Source: Acanthaster planci
Taxonomy: Eukaryota > Echinodermata > Asteroidea > Valvatida > Acanthasteridae
DNA: 64,000 bases
Assembly (NCBI RefSeq): GCF_001949145.1
Contig: NW_019091361.1
Coordinates: 1,590,866-1,654,865, forward strand
Reading direction: 5' to 3'
The notes below the pieces were generated by a model, which worked only from the letters and a program-made list of their open reading frames with translations, was not told where the DNA came from and ran no database searches. Each line of letters opens with the position of its first letter. The stretch's first letter is position 1. A program made the translations under genes and the position numbers. Positions 25,501 to 38,700 of this stretch are shown one piece after another.

Positions 25501-26740
25501 ATTTCTGAGTTGTCAGGACAGTTCAGAAATGGAAGCGATTTCTGTAATTTCATCTTGAGCTTTGAAGACGGCCAAGAAAGGTGGAGTTCAGTTGTTGCCG
25601 CAGCAGTGGACGGTGCCTTCAATATCATGAATGACGTCAGCTTGTGTAATTCCTCCCTTCATATTCTTCTTGGCAGCGATGGCCTAGCTACATTCAGGAA
25701 TGTGACGGGTTACGAACAGGTAAACGCATTCTGTGCCTATCTACGTGACAGTTTTAATGAAAGAATAAATGTCACAGACTTTGAGTTACAACTTCCTGCC
25801 AACTTCAACATTACCACCTACAAACCTGCAGATGGAGAATTCCTTCCTGGAGTTACGGTCCAAGATATAGTGTCCCTAGCAGGGGCTCTGTTCACGACGA
25901 ACAAGTTTAACGAGAGCATGATATTGGCATGCAACAGGCTGAGCCCACTTTTGAATGACCAAGTTTTTGCGGGTTTGGGCCATTTCGCTTCCTTGTGTGA
26001 TGCCATCAATCAAGGCAACATTCACAGTGCAGTGTCGCAGTGTGAACAGTTACTGGTTCCGCAGGTGTATGGTGCCGATTACCCACTCGCTCTGCGGCAT
26101 GTTGATTTTGGCCAACTGCTCCTCGAAACCATCCTTCCTGCCTTCAACTATGTGCCCCGTTTTGAACAAGATGTCATCTGTCCTGCCATTGAAACTGTCC
26201 TTAATTCTGACACAAGTCCACAGGCACTGGCCACGATTGCGATAAATGGTCTGTTGAGGTCCGGAATCGAATACGGAGCTGGTATTTGCCAGGATATTGA
26301 AGGAGTGCTGAACTACCTCGCTCCAGATATCAGCTGGTTGGGAGACCCATCTGATCCTAGCTATGACGCTGTTCTGGCACAGGAACAGCTACAATCAAGA
26401 CTTGAGTACCAGCGTTTCTTCTACGGACTTTTCGACTTTGCTAGCACTCTGGCCGGCTTCGAGAGCTACGAACTAATGTGTGCTGCCCTCATTGACGCAG
26501 TTGCTGACCCAGGAACATTTGATGCTCTGATTGATCTCATCCGGGAAAGGGCATTTTCATACCTCACTGACGAAAATGAGTGCAAGATAGCTGTTGAGGC
26601 TACGATGAGCTTCATCAACTTGGCATCTCCAGAGACTGCATCCAGTAACCTGTTGTACCAAGTGACTGGCTACTACAGCCCCCAGGCCTTCTGCATCGCA
26701 TCTGCAGCTGCATTCCGTGGAGAAACCAGCAGTGAACAGG
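19559..26740 (+). CDS. Exon 1: giant repeat ectodomain with signal peptide
   Basis: A single uninterrupted ~7.2-kb exon. ATG at 19559 gives a good signal peptide (core YIALVVLASGVWS, then Q-EE); an in-frame GTG 36 bases upstream is not a start. The mature part contains at least six diverged ~340-residue units of predicted helices with regular cysteines, each marked by a motif like G-R-L-x-N-S-G-T-x(8-10)-C: Asn89, Asn394, Asn932, Asn1267, Asn1609, and a divergent copy near 25890. Residues ~450-571 are a Ser/Gly/Asp/Pro linker with many SGD steps (possible glycosaminoglycan or O-glycan sites); residues ~687-801 form a second, Pro/Trp-rich linker. The exon ends at CAGG|GTAAGT, phase 1. I do not recognise the repeat family. 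The 25-base N run at 24947 breaks the frame count. Confidence 0.8.
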
Positions 26741-29700
26741 GTAAGTGACAAACATTCAGTATTTGGGGTTGAAATCAGCTGTTTTTAATGTTTAGATGCA
26801 TAGGTGTCGTTACAGAGATGATCTCTCTCCCTCTCCTTTTATATATTAAATTAAATTCATTTTCTGTCTGCTAAATCATGCTTTTGTCTGGGAAGGGGGC
26901 ATTAGAAATAAAAAAGCGAAAGGAAGAAAAAGAAGACAGGTTCAAAAACAAATCCCGGCTTGCATGGTCGATAGACCTCTTCACTAATAAAATCATAATT
27001 ATGCACGCATGCGCACAAATGCCCTTGGAAGCAAGAAGTGTGAGCGGGCCATTGAAAATTTACAGGGGTGCTACTTTGATGATGATTTTCTCTCAGGTTT
27101 TGTGGCTTTGTTCAGGTTTTTCTTCACAAAATCCCATTAAATCGTGTTTGCCATTAGTTCGTAAATAGCTTACCCTTGAACTTGATCGTAGCTTGGAGTA
27201 CTACCAAGCGAAATGGTAACCACTTGTTGTGTTTGGGGTTGTGCAAGACAAAGTGCAGATTCCATAGAGAAAGACATCTGGTTCTTCAGATTTCCCAAGT
27301 GCAGAAAGCAGCGAATCGAATGGGTACAGTACGGTGCATAACATCAGTAGGCCCTACGTGTTACAAATGCACAGGTTGGCTCCAAGAACACTCGCTTACA
27401 ATTTAGTTTATACTTCTTGTGATGGAAAAAGACCATACTAAGAAACGGCAATTCCGTGCGCACAGGCAAAATTACGATTATAGAGTCATCTTACAGAGCA
27501 CTAAAAATTCCACTTAAATTAGAAACTAATCTCGAAAACGATCTAATGGGATTTTCTGAAGAAAAACTGAACAAAGCCAGAAAACCTGAGAGAAAATTAT
27601 CATCAAAGTTGCATCCCTGTAAATTCTCAATGGCCCGCTCACACTTCTTGCTTCCAAGGGCATTTGTGCGCATGCATGCAGAATTATGAATTTATTAATG
27701 TAAAGGTCTACTGGCAAATTTATACCCTTGGCGAAACTCAGTTTCCTATTCAGAATGGTTTAGCGACGCCAGTGACGAACCAGTTTTAGATATCTACAAG
27801 ACTTTGTTAATCGCTTCGCCATCAATCGGTCAAATATCTGGATAGATATGCCCATAATGCCGATCATGCAGCATCCAGTGTTTTAATGTCTTCGTTGGTG
27901 CTAGCTTACATACAGCTTTTGAGTATTATGTTGAAAAGAGGAAGAGGGGTTGAGATTTTTCAAATGATCAATCACTGGCCAAGTGCGACCGACCAATCCC
28001 GATCCCTGTAATTATAATATCAAATCTTCCATTAAGGGGGTTATATGATTCAACATCTATAGTAAAGATTGCGGTAACATCATGTATTTATCTCTTCTTT
28101 GAGTATGTGTGGTTCTTTGAGTATGTGTGGTTCTGAGAAGAACCGGGGAATAACTCGACGTTTCGAACAGTGTACTCTGTCCGTCTTCAGGAGACTGACA
28201 TACTCAAAGAAGAGATAAATACATGGTGTTACCGCAATCTTTACTATAGATCTAGTTTCTTTCACCATGAAAACCTTTAAGTCTTATATGATTCAACATG
28301 TCAATTATGCCGTCTTTTTTTAAATCTGGAGTCGAGGTATTTTTCCAGATACATTCAAGGACCATATAGCTCAGTATACATGTACATGGTACAGTACATG
28401 TATTATTTATATTTATTCAGTATATACATGCATAATGTGCAATTGTGAAACCAAATTGCAAATTTTATTTTGCTTCACAAATTTCTGAATGTAATCACAT
28501 GTGTTTCAAAAAATAACAGATGGCATGAGGAATCCAAATTTCAGTGAGATCGTTTTTACTCCAAAAACGTAAAGAGAGAACGTACATTGATTTTGTACAA
28601 CGTCTTATGGATTTGCTTTAATGACAAAAGGAAGTGCGGCAACAGAAATATCCTGATTGCTACGAAGGATTTTTAAAATTTAGAACAATTGTTATTTAAT
28701 CAGAATCTCTTATCACTTGAGTTCAAATCTATTTGTATGTCGATATATACAAGAAGTAACAACATACAAAAATATCTGCTTCAGGCTTAAATTGACACTG
28801 TTTTCAAAGATGACTCGTTTGCAGGTTAAATCTCCTGTATAGGCAGGCCAATAGCTAAGAAGTTAAACGACCGCACGATAAAGGTTTTTAAAAGTGTCCG
28901 ATTCAGTTAGGTCCGTCTGAAAATGAACGACAGGTCTCATTATCATAAAATCCTAATCCTCGGAGTCTGTAACAAACACTGGCAGGTTCTCATTAGCACA
29001 GTTCAATTATTTGGGTCTGAAGTGAAGAAACTAACTCATCGCACGTGTTTTAATTAAGCTTTACAAACTCAGTGTGTAACTTTGAGTTCAGTATGAAGTC
29101 ACATCATTTGCTCCATCTATAATGCTTCCTGCCATAAGATTGGAATGGATGAAGAGAAAGTCCTACTATATTTGAGTCAAACGGCGGGATCCATCCTTTG
29201 TCATTTAAAGCATAACGCCGAACTTTCTTGAGACCCAAGAAGGGCCCGACATTGCCAGGTTTCATCCAATTCTCTACCTATGTACAGTTGCCCAGCTACC
29301 GCATTTCAAACAAGTCTCTGTTTGTTGACACTGATGCGTGTTGCCCTTCCAGGGGATTTTTCCTGTGAATAGGAAGCAAACAGAAGTTGACGGGCTAAAT
29401 GCCTATCCGGTAGCCGCTTCTCCACTGACGAAAAAAAAAAGAAAGAAACGCTGAGTATTAAAGCAAAGTCCTCTTTTGTCATTTGGGATGCGGGTTGTTT
29501 GCACATATTTGCATGCAGCGGACTGTCCTCCAAAGAACTTATTCAAGACCCACATTATGAAAAAGTGGACCTTTTTTAACACCGAGCTGTTGTCTAGATT
29601 CAAGGGGCGTAGACACAAACAACTGCTGTAGGGTTTACATGGTATTGCAAATAAAACAATATGTTCCTCTTTATCTGGAAGTGGAAACCCAACATGTTCA

Positions 29701-32700
29701 GTTATGCCTACAGTGGACCTTAGACTAACAGTGTTTTCACAGTTCTAAGTGAAAAGAAAACATCTGTACGCGACCACTTAATCAAACCAAAAATGTTGCA
29801 TAAGGCAGATTTTCTGAAAGTATTTGCTCAACATTGGAAATTTGTCCAAGCAATATAAATTTGATTCATTCATATCAAGACAGAGGAAGCAAACAAACTT
29901 AAATGACAGTCCCTGTTAAAAGAAATAAAAAAACTGTCCATCATGGTGGCTAAAAGGCAGGTGCTGTAAAAAACAAGCTTCCCCCCCATCACTCATCACA
30001 GAAGCATAAACACATTATTGCAAAATGATTAGATTATGTGCCTTACACATTGCAATTTTTGCAATTACATTCGGTTTATGTCTTTGTCAGTGTGTTACTT
30101 AAATCATAACTTATACATGTATATTGATTCCATGTCACAGAATATACTCTGATAATATCAATGCTTAAAATAACTGTACCCTAAAAGAACTTTACGAAAA
30201 TAGAAAGTGATGAACTGGAAAGTAATCAAAAGCTAAAGTATGAAAAAGCCTGAAAATTTTATAAAGCGCTAGGAATCACAAGTTGAAAAGTCGTGGATAA
30301 AATATGTGAAAACAACTTCAGTAAATGATTATTATAACAATAACATTTTCATTAAAATCACTGCAGGAGATTTTCGTTTGTTTGCATTTGTTTCTTAGGT
30401 GCTGTAAACGTTTCCTCTGTCTTAACATTATGTTGTCAGTTCTTATGAAAACAGAAATATTTTACACATAGGGCCTATTGTAAATAGTTTCAATACCAAT
30501 ATTGACCCTGACAACAAATTCGAATAATTTTACACATCAAAAAACTGGTGTGTCTCTTAACAAAAACAACAGATTCCACCTCTTTTTGTTTTGTTACTAA
30601 GTACACAGCAGCTGTGCTCGCTAATGGAACAGTAAAGGAATCAAGTTGAACCATAGTGGTACTGGAAGTCCGGTATTGTTTGCACTGCATGACATTTAAA
30701 AATTCGACTCTGTTTCTATTTCTGCAATCCAGACACCTGTTTGGGGATCTTGGATTGTGCTGGTGTTTGCAACGGGGAAGCCGCAAACGACTGTGCCGGT
30801 GTCTGCGGTGGCAGCGCAGTGCGAGACTGCGCTAGTGTCTGCAACGGCGCGGCAACCATTAACAGCTGCAACTTGTGCGTCGGGGGAGTCACTGGCCGCC
30901 GGCAAAACTTTGGCCAGGACCGCTGCGGCACCTGCTGGTCGGATACCGACTACCGCATCACCTGGGACTGCCACGGCACATGCAACGGCACGGCCTTTTT
31001 GGACGCCTGTAAAGAGTGTGTTGGTGAGTTGCAGCAACTTTATTCCCATTCCTCCCCGGCCCCACCCAGTATGAGAAGCAAGACTGATAATGGCCTATAG
31101 CCCAGCTGCACTCCATTATTCTTTGAGAGAAATGTGATAAAAAGTAGTTGCACAGCCAGGCTCTTCTCGGGGAGAGGGGGGCGGCAAGAATCCCCATGGG
31201 GAACAGTTCCCCCCCCCGGCTACACCACTCTTGAAAAATAAAAATTTCCTCACTTTCAACCACGAGGTAAACAAAAATATCAACTGTCATCTTCTAACTT
31301 CTTCTTCGACACTGCCATGGCAACTTGCCTTTGAATGCATTTGTTTCTGTTTTTTCACACTGTATGCTTACGTGGGTGGTGTTTCCTCCCTCCAAGGTGG
31401 TGAGACAGGAAAGCCAGCTAACTACAACCATGAACACATTGATTGCCGGGGTGTATGCAAGGGCAACTGGATGGAAGATGATTGCGGATTCTGTGAGCCC
31501 TTTGACGAATCCTCCTTCGTGGCCAACAAGTACATGGACTGCAACGGAGACTGTTTCACACCTGGAGGTGAGTGCAAAGTACCAACAATCCCCTTCCTCA
31601 ACAGGATTAATCTAAATGCTCTAAAGGCAGAAAAATAATCCACTTGGTCTGATGGAAACTAGTATTTGTGAAATTTACGTGAAATTCATTCAATCAATTT
31701 GGTTTAAATTGAAGTTGAGTTGTTTCTCTGTCAGATGGTTTAAATGAATAACAGTCATTTGAAGTCATCTTGTGTTGAGTGTCAGTAGCTGATACAGTTT
31801 TCTTGTCTTGGGAAAAGAGAAACACAGTTAAAAACATAAATAAGAGCAATTTCATCAATGACCTATTCTCAGATGAAACATCTTTCAGGCAAAATTAGTT
31901 TAAGCAACCTAGAGGGGCCTTTACTTAAGCTAAAAGCAAAATTTACTGTTCTGATCCATTGTTTCACTTCAAACTTCTAGCCACATCCAACAGGGCAGAG
32001 CTGAACCAGTGTAATGTGTGTTATGGAGGCAACACAGGATTGAATGAGACCAGTGGCATTAATGAATGTGGGCAATGCTTGTCTGACCCGTCTGCTGACG
32101 AGAGCTCCTGTGCTGGATGTGATGGAGTGCCCAACAGGTGAGAAAGAGCTCCTTTTGTATCATTTTTGAGGTTCACTTTCAGAAGTGTTGCAGTCATTTC
32201 CCTCACAATGCTTTGGTCAACGTAACAGAGTGAACAATGACAAAGGAAGGCTTTGTGACTGGACGACTGAGGATGGAATGACGTGGACTTTAATACATGG
32301 ACCTGGAGGACTTATGATACACAATGATGCTAAGAACAATGATTTGCAGATAATTGGAGTGTATTAGTAAGACAGCTATCACCCTAAATTTAACATTTTA
32401 ATTCTTTGCACACACTTGATATATGAAACAAATTAGTGACATCCAGTACAAATTTCCACAAAGTTGAGTATGTTTTTAAAGTTTCGTTATATGAGATGAA
32501 TTTTTCAAGGTCATTTTTACGAGATATATTTTCAGAATCATTAGTATTTTTTTAATAAGTATCTTTTCAGTGAAATTTATTTTCCGAGTTTGTTTTTTAT
32601 GAGAGATACATATTTTCTCAAATTTGTTTTCAAGAAATATAATATATTTTTAAATTCGTTTTTGTATCTTGCTAAAACAAACTTGAGAAGTATTACTGTT

Positions 32701-35700
32701 CAAAATGATTTTGAAAAACCGTGTTTGTAAAAACTATTTTTTTCAAAACTAGACAGTGTTTCTAAAAGATAATCTTCGAAAAACGAACTTCGAATTTCTT
32801 TTTTGTATAAACAAACTTGGAAAAAGTATAATTCACGTTTGAAAATGTATGTTTATGGCACTGGTGGGCTTTCGTAATGATAAGTACCTTTATGAGCTAA
32901 TTTTCATATCCGATTTCAATCATTGTGGGTGTTTTTTGGTTGACAACAGTGGTCAGGTCAATGACGCATGTGGTGTCTGTGGTGGAACGGGTACAACTTG
33001 CTTTGGCGTTGGGTGGGTCATTCCTAATCTAGTGAATGAGAACTCGCAAACTCAGGTATGTGTAATAGCCAGTGGTGGTTTTCTTGCTTAAGTTTGGTTC
33101 CGCTTCTGTTGTTCATGTTTAAAAACCACTCAAGCAAGTAGCGAACTGACTAACTCAATATTCAATCATTTCCACAAATGTTGACTTTCAACAGGATATT
33201 TATCTAAGTCCACAGAATGTCGCCCGATTCTTTTCTACATTAATGTTAAAAAGAAATATCCGAGTGGTGTTAAGTTCGAACACAATTGCATTACACTTTT
33301 GAAATTGGAATACTTGATATGAGGATATATTTTGATTTTGAATGAATATTTTTTCTACTTTTCTAGCTCGAGGTGTATGGAGCTGGTTTTGAGGAGAGCT
33401 CCTCTCTGGTCTGCATCTTTGAAGACTCTGAAGGTACTCAAACATCAAGTGCCACTCAGTATGAGGACTACGTCAAGCTAACGTGCAACGTACCTAGCTT
33501 GGCTGCAGGTAGGCTGGGTTTGGTTATTCAGAGATTTGGCCATGCTTAATATTATGGCATGCAAGGCTTCTGGGACAGGGAGAACACAGGGACACGGTAA
33601 CTATAAAGACTGTGTCCATAAGTGAATGTTATTTTTGATTTTTAAGGTGAAATTACTGAGAGACTGATGAGCATACCAAAACAAATGCTTGTGCTTTAAA
33701 GATGCTGTTGACCTCAAGAGGCCTCATTCAATTAATTCAAGGGGGTTAGGTTGGCATAATGGTTCTTTCCTCGTCTTCTACCTCTGTGGTCCCGGGATCG
33801 ATTCCTGGCCAGGTCCACAAGTGGATTAGGTTTTCAGTTCCTACCTGATTTCGTGGGTTTTACCCAGAATATTCCTCTGGGGTTTCCCTCCCACCACTAA
33901 AACTGTAACTTCTTCCCATTGTCTCCTCTCTACAGGTTTCTACAGTACAGTACACTACCCTTTTGAGGAATCCTTGGTTTCATTACCAGAAAGACTTAAA
34001 TAAATAAATAAATGAATTTGTTAATTTATGGTGACTACTGCAGCTGGACAATACTAACTGTGTTTGTTTTTCCTATGCAAAGGTGACTACAGGGTAAAAG
34101 TCGAACGTGATGGGCTCATTTCTGACAGCATTTACGGGGACCTGACCGTCCAGGCTGGTAAGTTTGAATTCCGCTGGAGAAATTTGTTTCTTAAACCCAG
34201 GTTAAAGCCAGAACATTTTCCATCAATGAAATTCATACCAGACACTCATTCACCTTTTGCAACTTTGATAAGAGAGTAAAAGTTTGATTAAATGGTTTTA
34301 AACAAGTACGTTTAAAATATTTTAAATTAAGTTTGTTGAACACTAGATAGGAGAATGAAGGTAACAGTGGACAGAGGAAAAGGTGAGTTTCAATTTCATC
34401 CCAACTGTCCACAAACTGTCTGACATATTTAAGAATGACAAATTTCAAAGAGTGGCTTTTGTTTCTTTCTTTTTAGAAGGCAATGTAACATGTTCAACAC
34501 GTCTTGCACTGAGAATTGTTTCTCCTGTCTCCTTCTGTCTCCAGAAATCAACATCTTGACTGTTTCGCCTTCCGAGTTGACCATCAACAGCTCTGTGGAC
34601 ACTATCACCATCACAGCCACAGCTGAAGAGGGTGCTTTCACGGCGGTCAAGGCTGCCTCTGTGGTGCCTTCTCTGATCATTGAAGGAGGTCCGTTTGGCC
34701 AGGGAGCCTCAGGAATTTTTTATTCACCCGTTTGTCTTAAAATGACTTCAACTTTGCAGAACAGTGAAAGTGAAGAAGTTTGTTTTACACAAAATACACT
34801 ACAATTGTCTCAGTACGTAGTGAAGAACACCACAAGCGGAAAGACGCATTTGATACAATTTTTCAAATTACACGATCACTTGAATCTAGGACAATATAAA
34901 TAATATTGTGCATCGAGAAAGGCATTTCGATTTGAAACTATATAAGTATCCTGCCGCGCACCCGTAAACAGTTCGCTTTTTTTCAAATTTCAGTTGAATG
35001 ACTTATTTAATCAATACTATAATGTTAAAAAACACAGACTGATATGACAGTGTTGTCTATAATCAACATTCTTACATTGCGTGCATTGGCAAGACCAGTT
35101 TCATTAGTTTCTTCACTGAAGTAAACTTTGGTATCTGTTTTTTCTCAACCACTCCATCCAGACTACAATGCAATTGTTCAGGGATCATTTGACGACAGTT
35201 CTGACAGTGTCATGTATTTCAGCATCCCAATGCCAAGCAGCTCCATGCGCGTCACTTTTTGGCCCTCGCTCAATGGGGTCGAGAGGCTAAACACGCCCGA
35301 CGGTGCCGGCTTTGAGGCCACAGCTTACGCCCCTGCCCCGGAGTTCACTGAAGCTTATTTTGCATCGACAGGTTGGTGTTGCTAGACTGTATCAAATTCT
35401 AAGGGGTTCATCATTGATAGAATATTATCCCGACATTATTACAGCGACATTTTTCTTTATGAAAAGCCTATATGAAAAAAAGTTATGATTGCTTTTTAAA
35501 CTTGAATCTTGGTTATATTTCATTTTGTTGTTTATGTTGCTGTATTTTTTTGTTTTTTGACAACAAAAGTCTTTTACTGCAGGTACAATAAGTGAAATAA
35601 AAGGTCAGAACACATGAGAAAAACCTGCTGTTAAGAAAAGGCTAAATATTCAAAAGAAAAAGGAGTTTATAGTTTGAGAAAATCAAATAAATATATTGAA

Positions 35701-38700
35701 AATTTTCTAGAGGATTTCAAGGAACCTATTGTGGGAGTTAGGGTTCCTTTACATATATTGTCATTCTCTCAAGTTTGAATGCAAATAATCTTCGATTGCC
35801 TGAGGAAGAAACAGCTGAATTCTGTTAAATAATTCCTCCACTCCGCTCTCCACGCACAGGTGCTGCAGTATTGATCAGGTTCAGCTCGGGTGTGAACTTT
35901 GACGACTTCAACGGCTGCGAGGATGTATTTGAGGATACCAGCAAGCTGGGTAGCTATGCTAGCTGCAGATGGGTGGGCTCTAGAACAATGTTCATCATCT
36001 TAGGCTTTGGCGACAATCTTTTGGCTGTCGGTGAGTTTGTCCGAGTGACTACAGTTAGTGATGCTTTGCAAACAAATAAAAATCAAGCGAGTAAAATACA
36101 CAAAACTGTTTGGAAGAAGGAAAAGACATTGAATTTTTTGAAGACTTTTCTTTAGTAGGCCTACTTGTGCGAAATGAAAGTGAAAGTTGTTATTAGGAAA
36201 ATGAGCCTGAGACCGAGTCTAAGACTGAGCTTGAGTAATTTGGGTAGTGTGTGAGTGGCTTCTGAAGTGTTGTGTTTAGAAACTAATTTTAAAATTCAAA
36301 ACAGATCTCTAAGACGAGTGGTGCACATTTGCTTGGCTCTCCCGATGCACTGTAGGCCCTACGTAAAGTAAGCACCGACAAAGACAAATTTCTGAAAGAC
36401 TTAGTTCAGACATTTTTATATCGAAAACTGAGTGCTGTTTTATCTCATAAATCAAAAGGAAGACTTTTATTTGCCAAAGCACGTGAAAGTAATTGACAAT
36501 CTCAAGGTGGGCCTTTCCTTCCAATATTAAAGTTAGGATCATGGTGAGCAGAAATGTAATTATGATTCTGAATTCTGTACGTTTACCTTGACACCGTCAA
36601 AACAGGTGATGAACTGGTGATCAAGACCGACTCCATCAAGGCCTTCCGTGAAACTTATTCTCGTTACGTGGTGGGCAGCCGATCGGTAGCCGGGCCGGCT
36701 AACCCCGTGGTCCCCACAGTGGTGCTGTACGGCAAGCAGCGCATCACCAGTTGTGGCAGGATCAAGATGAGCGGTCGGCAGACCCAGGGTGGGGCGGGAC
36801 GAGACATGGTGTACAGCTGGGCGGTGAGCAGTCAAGGAGAGACATCTGCCCTGGAAGCTGTGCTCTCAGGTACGTAGGCTTGCGGCAACCAGATCTTGGA
36901 TGAGACAAAAACTCTTTTGTGGATAACAATTTGCATACAGTTGGTAAAAAGCAAAGCAGCTAAGTTGAACAGAGAATGCAATGCAAAATAAATCATACCA
37001 CCGGATTTCTTGTTTAAAGCAGAAGAAAATGATTTTCAGTTGACCAACATTTGTTCATGACGCTTTTTGAAATGTGACGAAATTCAGGCCTCAATGACCA
37101 CTTCAACCACTATATCATATTCCTGTAGTCCTGAAGCATAACGTCGTGTGAACCAGGTTAGTGTAGAACAAACAAACAGGATTTATGCACGTGTTGATAC
37201 GTGCACTGTTTCTCTTGCTTCTGTCTCTTATATGCATAATTGTGCATGTGACGTATTCACTTTGCCTATGAAATGCACATGCATCTCATAATAAGAATAA
37301 TGCTGCATCTAAATGGAATCTCCTAGGACTCAGGTATAGTTTTGAATTAACACACTTTGTTGTACTGATTTTTTGTCTGGCTTTAGGTGAAACTGGAGCC
37401 GACCTGGTTGCTGCAGGTAGTTTGATGGATGCAGAGACCATCTACACTTTCAGCCTGACCACACAGAATTTCCTGGGTGAATCGGACACAGCTACAATGA
37501 ATGTGAGCCGCTCAGCCCTGGCCGTGCCGGAGGTCACAATCACAGTCAAAGGGGTTGATCCTGAAAATGTGTTTATCTCGGACAGGTAATCATGAGAGTA
37601 TTGTGGATTGTTAACAATAGAGGAGCCGTATATCCTGAAGCGTTTGATCAGACAATCGGTTATTTGGTTTCTTGGCTAGAGAGTACCGAAGTAAATACCT
37701 CACATGCACAAAGATGTGAGTGAAAGAAAGCGCCAGGACCAGCACGTGAACCATGCGTGCGCGTGCTCCATTTGTTTGTATGGCATTTTACTGGTTCTGC
37801 ATGACATCACACTTTGGTACTCTGTATTGCTGATGGTTATCATGGGTGATGATTCAGTGCTTTCGGTTGTCATGTGCAGTTTATCCTATTAACATATTAC
37901 AAAAAATAAACAGTTTTGAGATGATTGTATTATTATGAACTATTTTGTTTTTAACTTAAAGAGTGCAAAAGCTCCAGTATTTAAGGTTTTGCACATTAAT
38001 TATTTTTCACATTTTCACCAATTACATTCAAACAATGTGTAAACTTCCATGATAATAGTGAATTAAAGATGTCTATCTAATCATGAAATACATTCCTGGA
38101 GCAACGTATTTCAACTGTAGATGGTCTCAGCATTCTTTGTTTCAATGCTTTTCTTTTTTTAGTTTTGACCTGACGGCCGAGGTGACCTTCTACTCAGACT
38201 GCGTTCCCCCGGGCGACACAGTCTTTTTCTGGGCTGTTGATAATGAAGATATCCCATTAAACCTCAAAACCATCAACAGACGCACATTGCATGTAGACCC
38301 CAACACCCTCCCAGGTAGCGTCTATAAGCAGGGAATTGTAACTAATTACTGGTATCTTTATGAAGTTCTCCTCCAACACCCAAGATGTTACTCTTTGAGC
38401 CCTCAAATCCTCAGCCTGGCTCATTATCTGTGTAAAGATTAAGTTGGGGGTTGTAAGTTTTATTCATTCTGTTATATTGTATTATTGCTATGAATTGATT
38501 GCAGAATATCAATTAATGAAATTACTGATATTATAAATCAGCATTCCTTTCCTTCAGCAAAGCTTTAACAGAGGTATTGAATCAACTTTATATGCCTAGG
38601 TAATCCAAACGATTCATCTTGATAGGTCCCAATTAATGAAGTCTCGATGTGATTTACATTTTACTTGGCTCATTTCAGGAGACACAACGGTGACCTTCAC

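Larger units (their letters stand above)
26741..30732 (+). other. Intron 1 of the giant gene
   Basis: A ~4-kb intron with donor GTAAGT and acceptor TTTCTGCAATCCAG. It separates the repeat ectodomain exon from the Cys-rich exons, phase 1 to phase 1 (G plus AC gives Asp). It carries the THAP-bearing inverted-repeat element at 26971-27710 and the palindromic insertion at 28057-28283. The rest is AT-rich with no exon-like sequence that I could support. Confidence 0.75.

Noticed and set aside
28140-28215. Hammerhead-ribozyme-like core (CTGAAGA ... GAAAC) in the palindromic insertion, minus strand
   Set aside because: Stem II can form, but sequences that should make stem I do not pair, stem III would be only two base pairs, and the closing pair next to the core is wrong. 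It is more likely a conserved part of the element for another reason.
32185-32367. 60-codon open frame in intron 4 that vaguely resembles part of a MAM domain (RLCDWTTEDGMTW)
   Set aside because: No phase-compatible acceptor and donor were found, and exons 4 and 5 join perfectly without it to complete a known Cys-repeat.
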